The translations under genes were made by a program, and so were the position numbers. Below the pieces are notes generated by a model. It saw nothing but the letters and a program-made list of their open reading frames with translations. It searched no databases and was not told the DNA's origin. DNA of 64,000 bases. It comes from Tubulanus polymorphus. Lineage: Eukaryota > Nemertea > Palaeonemertea > Tubulaniformes > Tubulanidae. Each line of letters begins with the position of its first letter. Position 1 is the stretch's first letter. Positions 51,111 through 63,800 of this stretch are shown piece after piece. The stretch covers positions 3,658,001 to 3,722,000 of the forward strand of contig NC_134026.1 of NCBI RefSeq assembly GCF_964204645.1. The letters run 5' to 3'.

Positions 51111-51233
51111 ACTTTATTTTTCAAATATGATATACAGCATAGTGTGGCATTCACTTTGGGTGAATGCCTTAAAAAACCTTCAAGAAGAGCCTAAAATGTC
51201 CTGAGCCAGAAAGGGTCTGATTGAAGTACAGAT
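51084..51233 (-). mobile_element. Candidate retroposon 3' end (SINE/LINE-like), family unknown
   Basis: On the minus strand the segment begins with ATCTGTACTTCAAT (51220-51233). It contains a hairpin with 9-bp arms (51146-51154 and 51160-51168), then an AATAAA signal. It ends in a short tandem tail of TTCAAAG/TTCAAG units (51084-51110). A polyadenylation signal followed by a short tandem tail is typical of non-LTR retroposons. The GTACTTC-type motif recurs at 31081 and 14281. No protein remnant is seen. Confidence 0.3.
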
Positions 51234-51239
51234 TCACCC

Positions 51240-54200
51240 CAACTGTAAACCCGTATGTTTTGTGAAAATATAAAAACTCTGATGGTTTGGAGAACTATGT
51301 TTTCTTGAAGGTCGATAGTGTCTAATTCCCAGCCCTCTGAATCCAAGTGCGGTTAACGTAAGCATGGGTTACAGCGTGTCTGACGGCGTTAGTCACATGG
51401 AAGTAACTAAACCTGACTCGGATGCAAGGCAGATTTCGTCGTTACAAAGAGCGCGCAACTTAAGAGCATAGTCGTTATCCCACAGCGAAACTAGAATTAT
51501 CTTTAATGACACAAACAATACAAACAATGGAATTATTTCATGAAAAATGACGGGTTCACGACGCACAAAAACCTGCGCCTATTTTCGCAGATTCGCCGCT
51601 CGCCGAACGTAAACCGGTCGCCTCTCGGTCGTTTTATGGACAACAAACGCAGATCGGAAACTGATAAGCCAACTGGAGTCGACGCGGAAACAATACGCTG
51701 GGCTTTTACCATAAAAATTGTCACCATTAGATGTGCGTGAAAGCAAAGAAGATATGCACGGACCATGTGTCGACAAACCGGGCCATCAGAATTTTGAAAT
51801 CTGGCAAGATGCAAGCGCGCTGTTCTTTCTCTTTCTTAGTTAATTTTACGATCAAATTTTAGGTGAAATTAATTAAAAAAGCAGATGGCCTCGTATCCCA
51901 TATCGATTTATATCGATAACCTACACGCTACTCTATCATTCTTCAAATTTAGATCTAAAAATTCTTAGTTCTTTCTATCAAAATTTTCTTAGCGAAGTTG
52001 GTAAGTTTTTGAAATGCCAGTTGAAAATTACTTCGAAATATCGAATGTGAACTTCAAAGATTTAACAATCGATGAGAAATTCATCATAATAGAGTTGGAC
52101 CCATGAGACATTTGGGATCATCAACGACGGACGTCAAAAAGAGCAAAACAGTTGATGATAATTGTTTCTCAATTAGCAGGAATAACGAAATAGACGTAAA
52201 CTCTAAGCCAGGTACGCAGCGCTGTCTAATTAGCCTTCGTAGAATATTGAACAGCTCCGGGCCTCAAATATACTGAGTTTGGCGAAGACCAATTAAAGAA
52301 CTGCGATTCGTCGCCACGGCAATCGATAAATTAATAATAAGGAAAAATATGGGAAATAGGAGCGACGGCGATCAAACAAAAGCAAACGGTGAAATCCAAT
52401 CAACATAAGACATAAGATGTGAGCGGTATGATCCGTTACTGGTGTGTCTGATTGGTGTAGACTGAGGATCGGGATTGTAAAGTATCCGACGTATTTATCC
52501 TGCGTTTGATGTTCGTCAGAAAATAATCACAGCGTGTGACTGACACAAAAACCATGGTCGCAACGATCACAGATTTACAAAGACTTTTCCCGGTGAAAAC
52601 AAGCCGTTATTGCACTTAGACCTGCGATGTAGAGGATTGACGTCGGCGCTACGTTGTTCAATGCAACTTTCATAATCATCTGACAGTTTCACCTGAGCTG
52701 GCTACGTTATCCTAATCCTCCGTACGCGGGAACAGGAAAGGAACCGGAGGTTAGACGACGTGTCCTCAAAGAGCGAGAAAAAGATCAATGTACTATATCG
52801 AAATATGAATAAGGCCATTTTAGTGCGTCAGAAGAAAGGCATTCGAACCTTAATGTCAGAAAAATTGAAAGTTTATTGACATAAATGGTCAAAAATTGTG
52901 TATCTCAGCAATATATAGAAACAATGAAATTAAATTCCGATTTAGGGATCTAGAACCGAAGGTATCGAGAGGTATTCTTCAAACGAATAAGTTTTGGTTG
53001 AATATAAACTAAATTTCAATTTCCAATCCGGTAAGTTCTTTAAGTAAAGTTAATAGGCGCACCGATGACCATTTCTAAGTTGGGCTGAAAGGTCTTACTG
53101 GCATAACTGGTGAATAAATGAGTTTTTACTGTCAGTTAGTAGCATGAACATAAATGTATATATCCCCAATTTATCCAACTGAAAAAGAAATTAGAAACTA
53201 TTTAGGCTCGTATATCGTTTTTGATTCAATAAAACAAACGGCAGACAAGAGAAATCAATGCAGTTTTCATTCATACCGCTCGTCTGTCAAACTTTATATA
53301 ATAAACGTATGGAGATAATATAATTAAGCGTGATATTAAAGGAAATCAGAATGTAGATATGGATACATATCACGAGTATATAGACATATCTGCTGCGAGC
53401 TTTTTGATGTGAAAGGATATTGCTCGGGGTTATATAAACCTATTGATAATCGTATTAAGATGAAAACCATTCCGGTCTCTCTGGGAATTTTCATGCAATG
53501 CACCGATTTTGACATGAGTTATCATAATTTTTTGTGATTTCAAGCACAATGGTTATAACATCCGCGCACAGCTATGCCTTACAATAAACAACTATACGAA
53601 ACATCAAAGATGATATCCTCTGGGCATTGATTGGCCAATTATGATCACTTCTGATCGGCGAGCTTGAAATAAGGTCTTACCAAGAAACCATCAACGAGTT
53701 CACCTTTTCAATTCAGCCTTAAAAAGAAAAACTTCTTATCAAATGAAATCATTCAGCCGATACCTTACGAACTCGATAATAGTCAATTGATCTGAGAAAT
53801 GTTTTGCGCGAAAAAGTATTTCGAAATCGTTTTTGAATTCCGACCACGCAGAATGCAACATTCCACGGCGCGGAGAACGTAAAAAAAACTGGGCTAATAT
53901 GATAATGAAGCCTGGCGTCTTATATCGCCACTTCGTAAGAACTTGCAAGGGTTTGGCTGGCGGCCATGACAGCGCGTACTTACCGAACGGTCTGTTTTAT
54001 CGCGCTATATTACAGATTTAGTAACCGATGCAACAATGTAAAGTGGCGCAGGTTTAACGTAACTGTCGAGTTTTTCCGGGAGGTTTCGCATTTCGCACGC
54101 TGATAACAGCAATCGGGGGTATTGAAGACAAGGGCTAGCGGGGCTAACGGGGCTAACGGGGGCATAACTTTATGATTGAGGGTAAACAGGCCATCCGGGC

Positions 54201-54600
54201 TGTTGCCATGACGACTGATATGTTTTAATCGCACCTCTTCGCTTCGTCATACTTGAAGATATGCATATATTTTCTGACATTTCGTCAGATTATGATGCAA
54301 ATAGCTGTATTGACTTAAGAGATATGTCAATCAATGGAGATTGTTACAGTCATATAAAAAGTTGTACTTGTAACAAAATACATGCAGCATTCCTGGGTGG
54401 CTCCACCTAGGAAATGAGATATATAAAACCGTCCCAAAACTTTGCCGGTAATACAATTGGTCGGGATCTTGAGGTTATAAAGTAAATATACGTTGAGTCC
54501 ATCAAATACAACTCAAGCAGTGGAATAGGGACATCTCCCGGGTACAGCGAACATAATGTAACAGCCCGGAAAGCCCGCTTACCCTCATAATGTGACATAC
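51240..54600. other. Intergenic, no gene recognised
   Basis: 51533-51814 is GC-richer and open in two minus frames and one plus frame, which suggests constrained or balanced non-coding sequence. A three-unit 9-bp tandem lies at 54132-54158. No recognisable exon is present. Confidence 0.5.
54132..54158 (+). repeat. 9-bp tandem repeat (GGGCTAACG)3
   Basis: Three adjacent units; the first differs by one base (GGGCTAGCG). They are followed by a GGGG run. Confidence 0.8.
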
Positions 54601-54627
54601 ATTCAAATCACAAAATAATAGAAAGTA

Positions 54628-54714
54628 AAGGCCGCCGCACACGAGCGAAAATTGCGAGCGTACAGTGCGCGCAGCGAGCGTGGAATCCATCGCACACCTG
54701 GCGGAAAGTTCACT
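54628..54714. repeat. CpG-dense segment with repeated GCGAGCG, possible MITE
   Basis: GGCCGCCGCACACGAGCG opens a short segment in which GCGAGCG recurs at about 54654 and 54674, with a GTGCGCGC string between. It is abruptly more CpG-rich than its surroundings. From memory, similar GCCGCCGCACAC strings occur at the ends of small DNA transposons, but no matching opposite terminus was found. Confidence 0.25.
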
Positions 54715-56080
54715 CAACAATCGAGCTGCGTCAAGCGTGTATGTATCACATGTAAAATGATTCTAAAACATATTTGACCGTGACGAAATCACATTTCGTA
54801 GTATTCATAATGTACATTTCAATGAAAAATCAGCCCATCCAGTGCCTCGGGTTACTGGATATTTGGTCGTAAAACAGCTGGGCACTGCCGAGCGATCAGG
54901 CTCTATGATTTCCATATTCAAGTCAGATTAGTTGTTCCAACTCCAGCTTCTCAGGATTACACCCTCGCCCACGGCAGCCAACCCATACAACCATACCCCA
55001 AAAAATTGCGCTGGGGTGGGGGGAAATAACCAATCACCATAGATTTCTGGCGAATGGAAAACGCGCTGGAAGAATCACCCGCACACAGGACGCCTCGTGT
55101 GTGCCTTCGAGGCATCGTTTATCAAAATTCAGTTTTTAGATTCAACCTTGAGCAAAGTTCACGAAGTTATTCAGTCTATGTATATATACATAAACATGAT
55201 TGATTTTAAACGCCGTAATTTCAATTTCATCGAAATAATGGAGATACGTATTTATGATCGCATATGGACGACAAGCGCCCCCGATGTGATTCATTTACAA
55301 CTGGAACATGTCAGATTCCAGCTTTTACATATTATCGAGACGAGTTTATTGCCAATCCCGTTCAACAAAAATCGCTCGATCCTACGAATCTAATCGAATC
55401 ACGCTACCATAAACCAGACCGCGTTCACCACAAACACCAATTAACAGCTAATAACGCTATGTACGAGGCATCGGTGACATATGACTAAATTACAACCCGC
55501 ACACGCTGCTCTTCCGCACCCGAATGTCCGACTATCCGCGTTAACAATGCGGTAACTAAGCGACTGCATTTTGTAAGCGATGATGTTTCTAATTCAATTT
55601 CGGCCGAGAAAATACACAAAACAGAGTGGTGAATATGGCAAGTACGGCAGACGGCTTGCGTAATTACGAAATAATATCGCGCTGTCATCGTCAATTCGAG
55701 TTTGATGGAAAGCAGATGTCCAGCGTAGTAAATTTTTTCGTCAACGCTTTCCGCTCGTAGACAGTGTACCCTCTCGCATAGCAACCGACCGTAACGGAAC
55801 GATGAACGTCGCCTAGTCATTGTCATTATTGCGCTGAAATTGTTGCCCGTAAAGATCGTGCGCTTATTTTTTTTCAAAGATGACGGGTTGCAGCAATTTC
55901 CGACCGAATTTCGATTGATAATAATCATGCAGCATAAACACGGTCCAGAAACAATTCGCCTGAATTAGCAGTCGGGCTGCATGCAATCCTCAACACAACG
56001 AGACAATGTTTGTTTTAATGAAGTCATTTGAGACTTCAGTATAATAGATTTGAAAATTTGACACAAAGGTTTAAAATAAA
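54715..56080. other. Intergenic; block open in several frames at 55097-55928
   Basis: Plus-strand frames of 98 and 74 codons (55097-55393, 55264-55488) meet a minus-strand frame of 147 codons (55485-55928). None shows a known domain, and the minus peptide is Arg/Ser/Thr-rich without pattern. Openness on both strands points to composition rather than coding. A conserved non-coding element is the simplest reading. Confidence 0.4.
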
Positions 56081-56089
56081 TCATCATTG

Positions 56090-56750
56090 CAGATCTTACA
56101 GTATTTTGATTTCGTTAGTACATGTAGTTTCTTGGGATGAAGTCTCAGAAGAATGTGTGCAAAAAAGAGAAGAATTCATCTAACTTTTGCCCTGTTGGGC
56201 AATCATCAACATTTACGACTATGAGTTCGTAAAACAGGAAATTGATCAGGCTCCACAGTCTGCGCGGTGACCACAGCATATTAAATAGGACAAGTGAAAT
56301 AGGACAGAACCGTAGAGGAAGTTATGACAAGGATGTGAGGTTAAATGAGTTGATGAGGCAGAGAAGTTGACAGGGAAACTGGTCACGTTGACACAGACTG
56401 TTAAACTCTACTATGCGGATTCGGACTTTTGTTTACGACTCTGATGTGATTTGGGAGCAAATTTCCGTTCGTCAACAGAAGCAACGCAAGCAACTCATTA
56501 CAGCAAATAACACGTCAACAACTAACACACAACTATCCCGTAGTGCCGCTGCACTCCAACCATCAACGGATTAAATCTTCTCAAGAAATTTTGATTTGAA
56601 CAAGAATATCTTCAAAACGTTTTTGAATATTGTAAAAGGGGTTTTCAAGGCTATGTTTTTCCTCTCCTTGACACAAGCTGATGACTAAACCACTGGTCAA
56701 AGTGGAACATCCGGGCCTTCCAAAACATATAAAGATGTCATAGTAAATAG
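56090..56750 (-). mobile_element. Candidate degenerate transposable element (Penelope-like?)
   Basis: On the minus strand, near 56189-56212, the string TGATGATTGCCCAACAGGGC resembles the TGATGATG...CAACAGGGCGAAA signature often seen in terminal parts of Penelope-like elements. A related TGATGACTAAACCACTGGTC string is on the plus strand at about 56680-56699. Between them a 53-codon plus frame (56414-56575) contains a Gln/Lys/Arg stretch but no known domain. No reverse transcriptase or GIY-YIG motif was seen. The identification rests on memory of such signatures. Confidence 0.25.
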
Positions 56751-59700
56751 ATTACTTCACTTACTCAAATAATCTAATTTTTAGAATTGCAGTAAAATTA
56801 CGCAATTCTGCGTTATAAAGAATAAAATTTCCATTTGATTGAGGGAATTTGTTCTCTGAAAAAAAAAACGTTGACGTTAAGTGAGCACTGGCATTAAAAG
56901 GGTAACGGGCTTTGACTGTACAATTGACATGAAATCTTGTTCGTGATAAAACCTATTTACAGATTGCCAGTTCTGGGAAAAAATCTACGAAATGGAAAAA
57001 TATATATACATAATTGTGACCGTATAATGAAATTCAGCGTTATAACTGAATTACACAATATAACAATTTGGCGTTTATGAGTTGAGCGAAATCGTCTGCG
57101 AGCCACGTCAGACGTGCTTCATCTTCGCTAATTTAATAAAGTCGACTCCTAACCATTCGATTAACTATTCCGATGATGAGAGTAAAGTATTTTATAATGG
57201 CTCGAGCGGTGCCACGGTTTGACAGCCGCACCACGCGTACATTACATTACGGGGTATATTTGTCATGTAGTGATTGTTTAAGCGCGCGGTCCCTCGAGAT
57301 CAGAGCATTTCAAGATTGAAAATCAGTTCGCTTCGGTTAAATGGGCGCGATAATGAAATTAATCTGCCCGATATTTTCATGGAGCAGAATTCAGAAAAAA
57401 ATGTACTTAAAGTGAAAGAGCCACTTTACGTGAAATACAAGTACTGATCCGGAGCGTAGTACAAGCGGTCCGAACCATAATCAAAATATTGAATGCCTTT
57501 TCGTTAGAAGTGAAGCATCGTTGGTGGAATTGCCTGATACCAAGTTGTACTGTGATCTAATGATTGCCCATTGATTCAATCACCCTGAATAGCGTAGGCT
57601 TTTTGATTTTAAAGCATCGTTACCGAATAAAATCGTGCAAATCATTTCACATAGTATGAAAAGTCTATTTCAGGCTCAAATGTCATCTCTGTCGTTTTAG
57701 AATATGTACAGCTAATAAAATACAAGAAGGGCGAATTAAACAAACCGCCTATGACAAAGTTAGAATATACGGCATATTGTGATAACTGCCACTTTTCTGT
57801 TTATGGATCAGGCAGGTGCCCAAACGAGAGCTGAAGATCAAATATAATTAATCATCATCAAAGGATATCCGATGCACGTAAAGCTCGAAATATATTTACT
57901 CAATATAATCGTTGTCGATATGTATAGGGATGGTTGTGGTTGAATTCTTTTTTTAACTGGTCACGAAAAAGCCCCTAGCATATGTGCGATACTATATAGC
58001 ATTCAACTGCAATCGCTGATGCATTTGAAATAATTAAACTCATTCAATTCGTGAGTTAATTGACTCTTACGTCCATTACGTATATCTTTAATCATGGTCT
58101 TTATCATCTAGATACTAATTTTATATTTTTGTCATATATTTCGTTACAAGATGCTAAGTTCATTTAGAGTAAATCCATTTCAGGGTATCCTATTGCCACT
58201 ACTCTACAAATAGCAAGCAGTTGAACATTTTACGATACCGGTACTACTATAATTCTTTATATATTGAGAGAAATCTAAGATTGCACATTGAAAGTAACGC
58301 ATTCGCTCTATGACAAAAGGATGCGAGGGATTCAAGTTTGAATAGAAAATGTTTTTCAGAGATGTTGGAGAAATATTCGTCAAAAATGCCTCGACTACAG
58401 ACATATCGATCAAAGTGGCAAATTGGACTAATCCCATTAAAATGACACGGGTATCCGCAGTCTCGCCGTTATTCATAATGACATCATCAGGACATTCAAA
58501 GCCCAACAAATAACCTAATAAAAACAGTTACAAAAAGGCTAACAATACGAGCCCTACGGGCGAATATTGGCGTAGAAACGAGGGGAAAGACACATGAACC
58601 GGGGCACCGTCGAAGAATACCGCGTTAGACGAGGCTAATTCATTCACATCACTAGCGATATTGTCTTTGTACCGTTCTCAATCTCAACTGCAACATCAGA
58701 CAAAGCGTTTCTGTTCGCAAGGTGTGCCTTTGACAATCCGCTTCGACCTGCGACCGGATATCACTACAATCCGGACAAACACTAGCGCCACATGGAGGCA
58801 ATGTCGACGTTCGGCCGTTAAACGGCTTTACGAATGTGAAATCCACCGGAATCATTCTCCATTATGCGCATCTAATAGACCTTAAATTACCTGGTTGTAA
58901 CAATGCTCCTCAATTGCCACCAGCTTCGGGTATCATTCGCCGCGTAGGACATTTCGCTAAATCCTACAGATGCTCGACGTTAAAGAGACGGTAAAAAATA
59001 ACAGAAGTATCTAAAGAAATTACAAGGCGCTAAAACATTAATGAGAGGGTCACCGTCAATGGATTTAGGGTGTTAATAACACGGTCCCTCCTATTACCTT
59101 TCAGCGTCAGCTATGCAAAACAGTGGATTATAATAAACACTGTTCAGCGATTAAAGGAGATATATTAGCAAGCAGCTGCTCTAAACATCGCTGTCAATCT
59201 CAAATACCCTTTCAAATTTAAAACTGAAACTGAAAAATGTGAACTCAAAACATACAGATTTAACGCATTGTTATCAAGAGAAATGAGCTTTTGTTTCTTG
59301 AAAATGTGATGCACAATTTCTCGTGACATCAGACATCAGAAGATCATGAAGGTAATCATTAACCTGTCGTATTCGAGCTACTGACGAAGTCCAGTTGTGA
59401 TTGCGATGTTACCAAAAAAAAAGTTACTGAGTAATCTTCTTCGAGGCTTGATTGTCAAAATCACCTCCTTTAAGCCGTGGGTTGCCGGGAACGGACGAGA
59501 TAATTGCACAATTTTACTGCATCTTCAGGTTAAATATTTATTACTAAAGACAATATAATAACGTTTCTGCGGACCTAAGTGGCTTAATTTCTAGTCGCGG
59601 CTGCCAGAGAACAAATAACTATCGCTGAACGGTAATAGTTCGCGATGTCATTAGTGGCGGCGAAATCGGTGCTGTCAACGGTAACACAACATTACATCAA

Positions 59701-60699
59701 CGTGTGCGCGGCCAATTTCGACAAATCTTCTCATAACCGACGCAGAAACAGCAGATCTCCCGCTGAAATTACCCCAGCGACGAATCACGGCGTTTCGTGC
59801 CATTCTATTTAATGGAGCAAGACGCGCCGGATGATTTGACTAATTTCGGCGGTCTTCGGCTCGAAATCTCACGACGTATTTGACTAACGTTTAGGGCAAT
59901 TCGACCAGGAAGTTAAACAAATTAGACGACGTATTTACGTCAATCAAGACGGAGCCACCCTCGACCGTATCCTGTGCGAGATGTTTTCGGATTACCGTCA
60001 TAATTAGTCGTCGATGTCAAATTGTCTTTAATGGTAGAGCCGTCATCCTGTTCGCAGACGGAGATCAACGGAACACGACAGGAGATAGAACAATCACTTT
60101 CTCTGTGATTTTCAGTGATGATCAAACGAACGCGGCTTCAATACGAATACTTCAATCCCCGCCCGGCAAATAATGATCCCTTCGCAGCTCGCTTTCAACA
60201 AACATTATTTTTTACCCCCTCGTCGGCACAGTTATGGGTGACAACAATGGCTGAAAAGATGCCATTGTTGACAGGTATTCACCGGTCTTGATTAACTAAT
60301 CGTGGGTAGCCGAACAGCTCGGCCTTTAATCTTTAACGTACAGTCTGTTGATTATTTTTGTGTTCAAAAGAATCCGTCAATGCCACGAGAGAATCCCACC
60401 ATCTTCAACCGGGAGTATACATTTCCGATGAGAGTGATTAGAACAGCCAGTACATGTGTGGGTACCTACTACCGAAAATAATGATTTCTGAGTTAACACA
60501 CCAGAGAACAGCTTTGGTAAAAAAGAAAGATAATAACTTCTACATATTATGACTATATCGTAGTTTTTCGCTAACATTTCGGTCATCTCAACTTCTGTCT
60601 CAAAGACAAGATGCATAATAAAAACAGAAACTGAAATGATAATTGGACTTTGACATCAATTTACTTTTATGTATAAGACTTATATATACTTATTGTGGA
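56751..60699. other. Intergenic, no gene recognised
   Basis: The sequence is AT-rich with short frames only. A minus-strand frame of 101 codons at 58204-58509 is protein-like in composition but matches no family I know. 59600-59940 is GC-richer and may be a constrained non-coding block. Confidence 0.45.
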
Positions 60700-60800
60700 C
60701 TTTCAGGGCTTCAGGGGTCAGCTGCATAGTCACGGCTTAGACTTAAAACCAGTCTATAAGACCAACTTAGTTCTATAGCCAAGCTAACTACTTAAAACCA
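60700..60800. repeat. Candidate MITE-like dispersed repeat
   Basis: The segment contains TTAGACT and AGTCTATAA in inverted arrangement, and two ACTTAAAACCA strings about 55 bp apart. It resembles short CTTAAGACCAGTCT-type repeats known from several marine invertebrate genomes. No terminal inverted repeats or target duplication could be fixed. Confidence 0.25.
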
Positions 60801-63800
60801 AGACCAATTTTTGGCCCGAAGTTACTACTGCGCAACCAACCCCAAGACTCTTCGCCAAGAACAAGTATACGGATAATGGATTGGATATTCACGGATGGAC
60901 TGTTTTCGAACATTCGAATCCACATCTCATCGAAAACTGAAAAGAATCCGAGCGATAAATCAGCTGCGTTTATCGACGCGAAATCTTGTCGCATGAGACG
61001 CAGGAATCGTCAGAAATTTGTCACAGCCGACATTTCAACTGCGATCGAACGCACGCGAAGTTTCCGACGAGGGAAGATCGGCCGGGATGATAAAAACCAG
61101 TAAACTATCACACGTACTCTCGACAGTGACAGATTTTACGGGTCGCGTTCACGGGTTGCCGGGCAATGACGTCGCATTGTTGCTATCTGGTGCAATCGTT
61201 TTCCACGATGTCGAATCGTTGATCGACGCTGCCGTTATTTCGGAGACAACCACGAGGTGATTAGGGGGTCAGATCGACAAGACGATCGCACAAAAAGATG
61301 ATACTCCCATCACCGACCAGACATCATCCGAAATGAATAACGACAATGCACGCTTAATGGCAAATACCAATCCTAATGGGTTTAATCTTTGATTGAGCAA
61401 GAACCAGCGACCGCATTGTTACATTTATGGGTAAAAATGCCCCTGTAAACCTATTATATTATCAGGTGCCTGCTGAACTTTGAGGTCCTGCAGTAGATTA
61501 TCATTGGTCGGAAATGCTTTTTACGACTGACACTAAATTTGCTGATTTGCCGAGCAAATGGTCAGACATGACTATTTTATTCCGGCCGGGCCAGAAACGT
61601 TCAGACAAACACGGTACAAGACCGTAAAACAGTCTAGCACACCTATTACTACCATAACCCGGCGTAATAGCATGTATCCATATTCATTATTGACCCAATA
61701 ACGACTGCGCATTCGTTAACAGTCGCGGTGAAATCACCGAAAGTGCCATTCTCTCCCTCCCAATGTATAAATTTTTAAACCTTTTCCGGCCATAATTTGC
61801 GACGGGTTCATATCGCATGCAACCTTAAGTGACGGTTCTCTCGAATAAACGTGCGGGCGAGGCATCTTCGCAAATTGATTTTGACGTAGGCATAAAACAT
61901 AGAATCTCGAGAGCATAATTGCCTGATTTACTAACGCATCGCGTCAGGCACAACGTTTCCGAAGTTATTTCGAGTTATAATGGCCAACTGTCCTCTTCAA
62001 TTTCTCTGCCGATCTGGTTTCGTATGAAAGATGCGCGCATAACGCGCCACATTTGTCGTTAGAGGACAGACAAATTAACGCAAATACGAACCACAACCCC
62101 ATTAACAAGCGGCAAATAAAGCGATTACTGTAACGCAACCTTTGAAATGCGCCGTTACCGACCGTTGACAAAAGTTCAAATATTTTAGTCCGCGTCATAA
62201 AATCTGCATTAAATCCATCACGAGCTCGAAAATAATCTATCACCAATTTAAAGCCGGGATTGTGGAAAAGAATTGACGATGGCAACAACTAATATCTTTC
62301 AATCGCAGACAAAACAAAGGTGGAAACAGCGAGAAACGATAGAAAGTATAAAAAGAATGGATATCAATATCTATCATGTCTAGCTTGAAGGATTTTCACC
62401 AAATCTTAACATATATATCAGAAACTATGATCAGTATCGACACAGATACAAATTCTGAGTAAAATTCTAGCTAACGAAGATCCCGGGTATATAAGTTGTC
62501 ATAATCTGAGGGGATTTATGGATTTACTTGAAACCCAAGCGAGTAATTGTCATAATCATACGAGATATATAGAATTACAATAACACCGTGTGACACGGTG
62601 AGGTTACACCCTGAACCATCGGCGGGTCACCTGCGGCAGGCCACGTTCGTCATAGCTGTTAAAACTGTCGGGTGCACGACGCGCTGATACCGGTCCGGCT
62701 AATAAACGTGCTAGGATGGTCACACCCATCACTGATCAGACGGATTTCGATACCATAAATAGAAAAGTACAAACCACAAGTAAACAACTTTAACGAGTAT
62801 ACGCAGCAATTTGATACTGAAAACGATACTGAGTTTAAACCCGTATCAATGTGCACTAAAATCGGGTAATCAATAGTCCATTAGCACTACAATGAAAGGA
62901 CAAAATGATCGCCAGTTAGTCTCTGGAAAAATGCTCAACAGTTTAATATTTTCAACAACGCGTACTATAATATTATTTTGTATTTACGGATAGAATATAC
63001 ATAGATTTTTCAATCGTCGCTTGAAAACAGGAAAAAACACGGAAACATTGTTTCCCGAAACCATATTTCTCGTTTCTCGTAAATGCACACGACACATGGA
63101 AACGTTCGTGTTTGTCTCCTGTTTCCATGATTCCACATCTTTACATTGCCTGATCGGAAAAGAGAATCAAAATTGCACCGGCATGGCTAATTCTGATTAA
63201 AACCTTTACTACGATCCGACCGATCGAACATCGATCGATTACGGAGTATTCGCCTTCTTGTGCATTTCTGATCATAGAAAAAAAAGTTGGTAACCAGAGG
63301 TATCTATTTAAAAGAGAAAGAGGCAAAGCCCGGCGGCGACAGAAGTTAGAATTACATGGTATAATTCAAATTATATTAGATCAAGCACGTTATTGTTAGA
63401 TGGTTACAACCAGAATTAACAATAGAACCAACTATTGTAGCATACATCAATGAACAATTATAACAATAGAATCGCAGTACTAGCATTTCATGTACCTTAA
63501 GTGCACAATTACCACTCACCGCAAAAAATATAACGCAAGCCGCGAGCTACGATCCGGTTTCACATTCGAGAAATACCGGTAACCACGGCCCGCGCAATTC
63601 TGCACCCAATTAAATACTCATTTTGAAACCCAAACAAACAGTCAACCAGCATGGGACCTTCGTACAGAGACAAATTTGATATTTGACTAATTGGAATTCG
63701 TTCATTCAAATCTTATACGTATAGCAAAAGATAAGCAGATCGGAGAACTTACCTCGCAGTTATCGCCGAGTGGCAGCGCGTGCGTACTTCATTTCGGTGT

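Noticed and set aside
51146-51173. On the minus strand TAAGGCA...GTGAATGCCA resembles the two ends of miR-124
   Set aside because: The middle is ten unrelated bases instead of four, and the hairpin is only 9 bp long, so it cannot be a miR-124 precursor.
52608-52626. TATTGCACTT, the seed of miR-92/25
   Set aside because: The following bases diverge and neither flank provides a pairing arm for a hairpin.
58204-58509. 101-codon minus-strand frame with protein-like wording
   Set aside because: No recognisable family and no supporting exon signals; several frames of this length are expected by chance.
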